DNA of 10,202 nt from Paratractidigestivibacter sp963640745. Lineage in GTDB: Bacteria; Actinomycetota; Coriobacteriia; Coriobacteriales; Atopobiaceae. The DNA lies in NCBI GenBank assembly GCA_963640745.1, contig CAVIBB010000075.1, forward strand, positions 1-10,202. The letters are read 5' to 3'. The translations under genes and the position numbers were made by a program. Of this stretch, positions 5,415 to 10,202 are shown in pieces. The notes under the pieces were generated by a model. It did no database searches. It was given only the letters and a program-made list of their open reading frames with translations, and had not been told where the DNA came from. How positions within the stretch are numbered: position 1 is the first letter of the stretch; the number at the start of each line of letters is the position of its first letter.

Positions 5415-5897
5415 ATGCCCGAACCGATTGGAAAGAAGCGCGGCCGGTCGCTCTCCGACTTCCACATGCTCATCTACCGGCTGTTCCACGCGCAGCGAGC
5501 CTACCTGCGCCCACACATCACCGACCTCGGGATGGGCCCCGGACAGCCGAAGCTCGTCGTCTACATAGCGCTTCACGAGGCGGCCACGCAGCGCGAGGTC
5601 GCGGACTACTTCGAGATGGACCCGGCGACGGCCTGCCGCATGCTCGACGCGCTCGAGCGCGAGGGACTTGTCCAGAGCCGCGCCGGCGCGGACCGCCGCA
5701 AGAAGGAATACGTCGCCACCCCGGCCGGCAAGCAGGTCGCCTCCGCCTGGGACGCGTGCTGCGACGAGCAGCAGTCGGTGCTGCTCAAGGGCTTCTCGGC
5801 CGAGGAGCGCGAGCAGTTCCGCGCCTACCTGCGCCGCGGCTACGAGAACCTTGCCCGCGCGGCCTACGGCCACGAGGCGGTGGGCCTCGATGACTGA
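5415..5897 (+). CDS. MarR-family transcriptional regulator
   Basis: A 160-residue winged-helix repressor. The DNA-binding region runs from about 55 to 102. It includes ATQREVADYFEMDPATACRM as the helix-turn-helix, LDALEREGLV leading into the wing, and the signature wing sequence GADRRKKEYVATPAG (91-105). N- and C-terminal helices would form the dimer interface. AAGGAG lies six bases before ATG 5415. The gene is first in an operon with two ABC half-transporters, and its end overlaps the next start by eight bases. This points to local control of the exporter, released by a ligand that is likely also a transport substrate. That reading follows the LmrR/LmrCD-type arrangement and is inference. 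An inverted repeat covers its promoter. Confidence 0.93.
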   Translation: MPEPIGKKRGRSLSDFHMLIYRLFHAQRAYLRPHITDLGMGPGQPKLVVYIALHEAATQREVADYFEMDPATACRMLDALEREGLVQSRAGADRRKKEYVATPAGKQVASAWDACCDEQQSVLLKGFSAEEREQFRAYLRRGYENLARAAYGHEAVGLDD

Positions 5898-7683
5898 TAT
5901 CCAGTGGGTTGCCAAGAGCTTCGGCCCGTACCGCCGCGACGTCGTCCTCGCGTCGGTGTGCATCAGCATCGAGACGTGCCTTGAGCTGCTCGTTCCCGTG
6001 CTCATGTCGTTCGTTATCGACGACGGGGTGCTTGCGGGCGACGCGGCCGTGGTCTGGGGCTGCGGCATCGCGATGGTCGCCTGCTCGGTCGCCGCGCTTC
6101 TCTTCGGGCAGGGCTTCGCGCGCTTCTCGGCCCGCGCGACCACGGGCCTGGGCGCCAACATCCGCCGCGAGGAGTTCTCGCGCGTGCAGGCCTACTCCTT
6201 CGAGAACCTGGACCGCTATGACGCGTCGTCGCTGGTCACGCGCATGACCACGGACGTCACGGTGATCCAGAACGCCATGGTCAACGGCTTCAGGCCCCTG
6301 CTGCGCAGCCCGATCATGCTCGTGATGGGCCTCGTGATGAGCTGCTTCATGTCGCTTGAGCTCGCCGTCGTCTTCTTTGTGGTGCTGCCGTTCCTCGCGG
6401 TCGCGCTCTGGCTCATCGTGCGCCACGTGGCCCCGCTCTACCGCGTGCTCCAGCACACGATGGACGGGCTCAACGATGCCTTGCAGGAGGACCTCGTGGG
6501 CATCCGCGCCATCAAGGCCTACGTGCGCGAGGGCTACGTCTCCGAGCGCTTCGCCGAGGTTAACGGCGCGCTCGCGAGCACGGCCACGCGCACCTTCAAG
6601 GGCGCGGTGCTGAACACCCCCGTCTTCCAGCTCAGCATGTACGTCTCGGCCACGGCGCTTTTGTGGGTCGGCGGAAACCTGATCTTCGAGGGGCGCCTGC
6701 AGGTGGGTACCCTCACCGGATTCATGAGCTACGTGCTTCTCGTCATGAACTCGCTGATGATGATCTCGAACGTGTTCCTGCTGCTTGCGCGCGCCCTCAC
6801 GAGCATCGAGCGCATCCGCGAGGTCGAGGACGAGGTCCCGACCATCGCGTCGCCCGCGGCCGACGCCGCGCTCCGCGAGGTGGCCGACGGCTCGGTCGAG
6901 TTCCGCGGCGTCGACTTCAAATACAGCGCGGACGCCCAGAAGAACGTGCTCTCGGATGTGGACCTCTGCTTCGAGTCCGGCTCCACGGTGGGCATCTTGG
7001 GCGGAACGGGCTCGGGCAAGACGACCCTCGTGCAGCTGATCGCCCGTCTCTATGACGTGAGCGCGGGGCAGGTGCTCGTCGGCGGGCGGGATGTGAGCGA
7101 CTACGATTTGGTGACGCTCCGCGACGCCGTCGGCATCGTGCTGCAGACGAACGTGCTCTTCTCCGGCACGGTGCGCGACAACCTCCGCTGGGGCGACGCA
7201 GATGCCTCCGACGAGGAGCTCCTTGCCGCGTGTCGCCTGGCCTGCGCCGACGAGTTCCTTGACCGTATCGGCGGCCTCGACGGCGACCTCGGCCAAGGGG
7301 GTGTCAACGTCTCCGGCGGGCAGAAGCAGCGCCTCTGCATAGCGCGCACGCTGCTCAAGCACCCGCGCGTGCTGGTCTTCGACGACTCCACGAGCGCCGT
7401 GGACATGGCCACCGACGCGAAGATCCGCGCCGGGCTGGCGAGCCTCACCGGCATGACGAAGATCGTGATCGCGCAGCGCGTGGCCTCCGTCATGGACGCC
7501 GACAAGATCGTGATCCTCGAGGACGGGCGGGTCCACGCGGTGGGAACGCACGACGAGCTTCTTGCCAACGACCCGATCTATCAGGAGCTCTTCGAATCGC
7601 AGGGCGTGGCGGCGGGGGCGCGGCCCGCGTCAACGGAAGAGCCTGCGCCTGCGGGCAAGGATACCGATGGGGAGGTGGCCTAG
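5890..7683 (+). CDS. ABC exporter half-transporter, degenerate-site subunit
   Basis: A 597-residue protein with an N-terminal six-helix type I exporter membrane domain (about 15-305; hydrophobic runs near 17-44, 53-74, 138-178 and 246-300) and a C-terminal nucleotide-binding domain. Walker A is GGTGSGKT (371-378), the Q-loop Gln is at 419 and the signature VSGGQ is at 474-478. Walker B ends LVFDD with D498. The next residue, normally the catalytic Glu, is Asp499, and the switch His is replaced by Gln529 (IAQR). Both changes mark the non-hydrolysing half of heterodimeric exporters such as TM287/288, BmrCD and LmrCD. The start ATG 5890 lies inside the marR end, with only a weak GAGG 12 bases upstream, so translational coupling is likely. 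The tail after about 575 is acidic, Pro/Ala-rich and unstructured. Probable role: multidrug or lipid-like substrate export with the next gene product. Confidence 0.93.
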   Translation: MTDIQWVAKSFGPYRRDVVLASVCISIETCLELLVPVLMSFVIDDGVLAGDAAVVWGCGIAMVACSVAALLFGQGFARFSARATTGLGANIRREEFSRVQAYSFENLDRYDASSLVTRMTTDVTVIQNAMVNGFRPLLRSPIMLVMGLVMSCFMSLELAVVFFVVLPFLAVALWLIVRHVAPLYRVLQHTMDGLNDALQEDLVGIRAIKAYVREGYVSERFAEVNGALASTATRTFKGAVLNTPVFQLSMYVSATALLWVGGNLIFEGRLQVGTLTGFMSYVLLVMNSLMMISNVFLLLARALTSIERIREVEDEVPTIASPAADAALREVADGSVEFRGVDFKYSADAQKNVLSDVDLCFESGSTVGILGGTGSGKTTLVQLIARLYDVSAGQVLVGGRDVSDYDLVTLRDAVGIVLQTNVLFSGTVRDNLRWGDADASDEELLAACRLACADEFLDRIGGLDGDLGQGGVNVSGGQKQRLCIARTLLKHPRVLVFDDSTSAVDMATDAKIRAGLASLTGMTKIVIAQRVASVMDADKIVILEDGRVHAVGTHDELLANDPIYQELFESQGVAAGARPASTEEPAPAGKDTDGEVA

Positions 7684-9516
7684 ATGGCGGCCAAGGGAGG
7701 GGCGCCCAAGCGCCCGAAGGACCTGCGCCGCACGCTGCGGACGCTTCTGGCCTACATGGGCCATGCCAAGTACCAGTTGTTTGCCGTGGCCGTGCTCGTC
7801 ACGCTCTCCGGCGGGGCGAACCTGGCCGGCACATTCATGATCAAGCCCGTCGTCAACGCGGTCGGCGCGGGCGACTACCAGGGCTTCGTTCGCCTCGTCG
7901 TGGCCACGGGCGTGATCTACGCCGTGGGCGTGGCGTCCGCGGCGGGCTATACCCAGGTCATGGTCCGCGCGGCCCAGAAGGTCGTCTTCGACATCCGCCG
8001 CGACCTCTTCGAGCACCTGCTGCGCCTGCCGCTCTCGTACTTCGACGCGACGCGCCACGGCGACGTCATGAGCCTCTTTACCAACGACGTCGACACCGTC
8101 TCCGAGGCGCTCAACAACAGCTTCGCCGGCGGAGTCCAGGCGCTCATCCAGACCGTGGGCACCTTCGCGCTGCTCATGGTGCTCGACTGGCGGCTCACGC
8201 TCGTCACCTTCGTGTGCGACGTTGTGATCATCGCCTACGTGCGCCGTGCCGGGCAGCGAAGCCGCGGCTACTTCAAGGCGCAGCAGGAGACCCTGGGCGC
8301 GCTCGATGGCTACATCGAGGAGATGTGCGCCGGCCAGAAAGTGGTCAAGTGCTTCAACCACGAGCCCGCGGCGCTCGCGGGGTTCGAGGGGCTCAACGAG
8401 GACCTGCGCCGTTCGGGCACGACGGCCCAGGCGTATGCGTCCACTATGGTGCCGGCGACGGTCTCGGTGAGCTACGTGAACTACGGCATCGTGACGGTGG
8501 CGGGGGCGCTGCTTGCGCTCTCGGGGTCTATGGACGTGGGCAGCTTGGCTTCTTACCTGGTCTTTGTTCGCCAGGCGTGCCAGCCGCTCGTGCAGCTCAC
8601 GCAACAGGGCAACTTCCTTCTTACCGCGCTCGCCGGCGCCGAGAGGATTTTTGCCGCCATGGGGCTCGAGCCCGAGATCGACGAGGGCGAGGTGGAGCTC
8701 GTGCGCTCCGAGGCCCACGCCGAGCGCACCGCGTCGGGCGCCGACGGCTGGGCCTGGCGCATCGACGGCGAGGACGTGCCGCTTGCGGGCGACGTGCGCT
8801 TCTACAACGTCGATTTCGGCTACCGGCCCGAGAAGACCGTGCTCAAGGACCTCACGCTCTTCGCGAAGCCGGGGCAGAAGATCGCCTTCGTGGGGTCGAC
8901 GGGCGCCGGCAAGACGACCATCACGAACCTGATCAACCGCTTCTACGAGGTGGGCGGGGGCGTCATCACCTACGACGGCATCGACGTGCGCGACATCTCC
9001 AAGGACTCGCTGCGCTCCTCGCTCGGCATCGTGCTCCAAGACACGCATCTCTTCGCGGGCTCCATCGCGGACAATATCCGCTTCGGCAAGCTCGACGCCA
9101 CCGACGAGGAGATTCGGGCGGCCGCGCGCGTGGCCAACGCGGACGGCTTCATCTCGCGCATGCCGCGAGGCTACGACACGCCCGTGGTGGCCGACGGGGC
9201 GAACCTCTCCCAAGGCCAGCGACAACTCATCGCCATCGCGCGCGCGGCCGTGGCGAACCCGCCGGTGCTCATCCTGGACGAGGCCACGAGCTCCATCGAC
9301 ACGCGTACCGAGGCGCTCGTGCAGCGCGGCATGGACGCGCTCATGCGCGGACGCACCGTCTTCGTCATCGCGCACAGGCTCTCGACCGTGCGCAACGCCG
9401 ACGCCATCATGGTCCTCGAGCGCGGCCGCATCGTCGAGCGCGGCACGCACGACGAGCTCATCGCGCGACGAGGGGAGTACTGGCAGCTCTACACGGGCGC
9501 GAAGGAGCTCGACTAG
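7684..9516 (+). CDS. ABC exporter half-transporter, catalytic-site subunit
   Basis: A 610-residue partner of the preceding protein, starting directly after its stop (TAGATG) with GGAGG eight bases upstream. It has a basic N-terminus, a six-helix membrane domain (about 30-315) and a nucleotide-binding domain. Walker A is GSTGAGKT (404-411) with K410. The Q-loop Gln is at 452. Walker B is LILDE with D532 and catalytic E533. The switch His is at 564 (IAHR). The signature is LSQGQ (508-512) instead of LSGGQ. In the heterodimer this altered signature faces the degenerate Walker site of the partner, while the partner's VSGGQ completes the active site here. A longer-than-usual linker rich in Glu and Ala (about 330-372) joins the two domains. 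The substrate cannot be predicted. Confidence 0.94.
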   Translation: MAAKGGAPKRPKDLRRTLRTLLAYMGHAKYQLFAVAVLVTLSGGANLAGTFMIKPVVNAVGAGDYQGFVRLVVATGVIYAVGVASAAGYTQVMVRAAQKVVFDIRRDLFEHLLRLPLSYFDATRHGDVMSLFTNDVDTVSEALNNSFAGGVQALIQTVGTFALLMVLDWRLTLVTFVCDVVIIAYVRRAGQRSRGYFKAQQETLGALDGYIEEMCAGQKVVKCFNHEPAALAGFEGLNEDLRRSGTTAQAYASTMVPATVSVSYVNYGIVTVAGALLALSGSMDVGSLASYLVFVRQACQPLVQLTQQGNFLLTALAGAERIFAAMGLEPEIDEGEVELVRSEAHAERTASGADGWAWRIDGEDVPLAGDVRFYNVDFGYRPEKTVLKDLTLFAKPGQKIAFVGSTGAGKTTITNLINRFYEVGGGVITYDGIDVRDISKDSLRSSLGIVLQDTHLFAGSIADNIRFGKLDATDEEIRAAARVANADGFISRMPRGYDTPVVADGANLSQGQRQLIAIARAAVANPPVLILDEATSSIDTRTEALVQRGMDALMRGRTVFVIAHRLSTVRNADAIMVLERGRIVERGTHDELIARRGEYWQLYTGAKELD

Positions 9517-9535
9517 CGGCGTAATCCTGCGCTGG

Positions 9536-9560
9536 CCCCCTGTTATTCGGGGTTATGCGC
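9536..9560 (-). repeat. Repeat copy 1 of 4 (minus orientation)
   Basis: Reading the minus strand, GCATAACCCCGAATAACAGG resembles the unit CGCACAACCCCCGAAAACAG of copy 2, with a few changes and one missing C. It starts 20 bases after the stop of the second ABC gene. Confidence 0.65.
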
Positions 9561-9580
9561 CCTTCGATTGGTTGCTATTT

Positions 9581-9602
9581 CGCACAACCCCCGAAAACAG
9601 GG
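9581..9602 (+). repeat. Repeat copy 2 of 4 (plus orientation)
   Basis: A 22-base unit beginning CGCACAACCCCCGAAAACAG. It pairs with copy 3 across a six-base loop (AATAAG, 9603-9608) as an almost perfect hairpin, 21 of 22 positions. Confidence 0.8.
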
Positions 9603-9608
9603 AATAAG

Positions 9609-9631
9609 CCCCTGTGTTCGGGGGTTGTGCG
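9609..9631 (-). repeat. Repeat copy 3 of 4 (minus orientation)
   Basis: The inverted partner of copy 2, differing at one base. The combined 51-base hairpin could stop or protect the 3' end of the ABC operon transcript. The bases after it (TTATCC) are not a good U-tract, so its action as an intrinsic terminator is doubtful. Confidence 0.8.
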
Positions 9632-9652
9632 TTATCCGCTCGCGGCGGGCGT

Positions 9653-9675
9653 CGCACAACCCCGGAAATGAGGGG
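9653..9675 (+). repeat. Repeat copy 4 of 4 (plus orientation)
   Basis: Begins CGCACAACCCCGGAAATGAG and matches copy 2 at 19 of 22 positions. Orientation alternates -, +, -, + across the four copies, as in REP/BIME-type intergenic repeats. Confidence 0.75.
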
Positions 9676-9684
9676 CGCCTCTGA

Positions 9685-9702
9685 GGGTCTGTCCCGTTTT
9701 TT
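9685..9702 (+). other. GGGTCTGTCCC motif followed by six T
   Basis: A short GGG/CCC stem with a five-base loop, then G and six T. It is too weak for a confident terminator. The motif and its complement GGGACAGACCC resemble short intergenic repeats that I associate with transposase-linked repeats in other bacteria; this is recollection, not shown here. Confidence 0.25.
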
Positions 9703-9756
9703 GGGCGTTTCGCACCCCGCCGGGCGCCGGGCGACCGACGGTTTCGCCCTGCTGGG

Positions 9757-9765
9757 TGGTAGAAT
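9757..9765 (+). promoter_or_regulatory. Extended -10 of the NAD kinase gene
   Basis: TGG-TAGAAT has a TGn extension and five of six matches to TATAAT. It ends 38 bases before the start codon. A second A/T-rich hexamer, CATAAT (9770-9775), is an alternative. Confidence 0.5.
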
Positions 9766-9789
9766 CGAACATAATTTCCGTTTTCCGAG

Positions 9790-9795
9790 AAGGAG
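9790..9795 (+). promoter_or_regulatory. Shine-Dalgarno site supporting the TTG start of NAD kinase
   Basis: AAGGAG lies eight bases before TTG 9804. No in-frame ATG or GTG is at suitable distance; GTG 9797 is out of frame. Confidence 0.7.
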
Positions 9796-9803
9796 CGTGG
9801 CCC

Positions 9804-10202
9804 TTGAAGGTCCTCATCGTCCCCAACTACTCGCGCGCAGACGCCGTCGAGGACGCGCGCAAACTCGATGCCTGGCTCGACGACCAGGGCATCGAGGCTA
9901 AATGGGCCCACGACAAGAAGCTCTTTCCCAACCGCGTGACGGACGCCTCGGACTGCGGCCTCGTCGTCTCGCTCGGAGGCGACGGCACGCTGCTGCGCGC
10001 GGCACGCATCGTGGGGTACGCTGAGATCCCCATGGTCGGGATCTCCTACGGTCACCTCGGCTTCCTCACGACCGGGGGTCCCGAGGACCTGTTCTCGACC
10101 GTCGAGAGCGCCCTTGCCGACGAGCTCCACGTGAGCCATCGCGCGACGCTCGACGTCGAGTCCGAGTTCATCCGTCCCGATGGCTCCACCTACACGGTGC
10201 GC
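9804..10202 (+). CDS. nadK: NAD kinase, 5' part (runs off the window)
   Basis: The first 133 residues of an ATP/polyphosphate-NAD kinase, which phosphorylates NAD to NADP in the cytoplasm. The sequence opens MKVLIVPNYSRADAVEDA, reading TTG as Met. It carries the invariant GGDGT (58-62, catalytic D60) and the second family motif as SYGHLGFLT (81-89). The family usually has Asn at the first position of that motif; here it is Ser81. The C-terminal half, including the NE-type adenine-binding motif, lies beyond the window. The TTG start is fixed by the Shine-Dalgarno spacing and by the family's usual N-terminus a few residues before the first strand. It is transcribed separately from the ABC operon, with a 287-base gap holding repeats and a promoter. 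Confidence 0.93.
   Translation, partial: MKVLIVPNYSRADAVEDARKLDAWLDDQGIEAKWAHDKKLFPNRVTDASDCGLVVSLGGDGTLLRAARIVGYAEIPMVGISYGHLGFLTTGGPEDLFSTVESALADELHVSHRATLDVESEFIRPDGSTYTVR

Noticed and set aside
9536..9675. CRISPR array
   Set aside because: The repeats alternate in orientation, have unequal short gaps of 6-21 bases and differ from each other; a CRISPR array would have direct identical repeats with ~30-base spacers.
9797..9799. GTG start for NAD kinase
   Set aside because: It is out of frame with the kinase reading frame by one base; TTG 9804 is in frame and well spaced from AAGGAG.

Overview
The window looks like chromosomal DNA from a high-GC, Gram-positive actinobacterium. A gut coriobacterium of the Collinsella/Olsenella type is the best fit. 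The reasons are strong G/C bias at third codon positions, purine-rich Shine-Dalgarno (SD) sites, several TGn-TAnnnT extended -10 elements, and an AspRS of a type that fits indirect Asn-tRNA synthesis. The assignment is by feel for the proteins; no search was possible.

Left part (1-2045) is accessory in character. A visibly lower-GC gene (180-1601, +) encodes a lone AAA+ ATPase with a C-terminal PD-(D/E)XK nuclease-like fold. It sits behind a 45-bp near-perfect palindrome. Immediately downstream is the N-terminal stub of a GNAT acetyltransferase (1639-1791), then a gene-poor stretch. That stretch has two strong minus-strand hairpin terminators and a candidate small RNA of about 90 nt (minus strand, about 1820-1911). 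A 17-bp inverted repeat (16/17) lies at the window's left edge and exactly where the GNAT similarity stops.

Middle part (2046-5250) is mostly housekeeping. On the minus strand are a 101-aa protein of unknown function and a HAD-family phosphatase resembling phosphoglycolate phosphatase. Divergent from these is aspS (aspartyl-tRNA synthetase, 3406-5172, +), closed by a clean intrinsic terminator.

Right part (5340-9516) is a tight three-gene operon: a MarR-type repressor overlapping by 8 bp with an ABC exporter half-transporter, which abuts (TAGATG) a second half-transporter. The motif set (Asp for catalytic Glu, Gln for switch His in the first; LSQGQ in the second) marks an asymmetric heterodimeric exporter with one degenerate ATP site. 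The MarR promoter carries a 12-bp-arm inverted repeat placed to act as its own operator. A near-identical half-site lies at the predicted start of the 101-aa gene's transcript, hinting at a small regulon.

After the operon comes a cluster of four copies of a ~22-bp repeat in alternating orientation (9536-9675), two of which form a very strong hairpin. Then follows the start of an NAD kinase gene (TTG start at 9804), which runs off the window.
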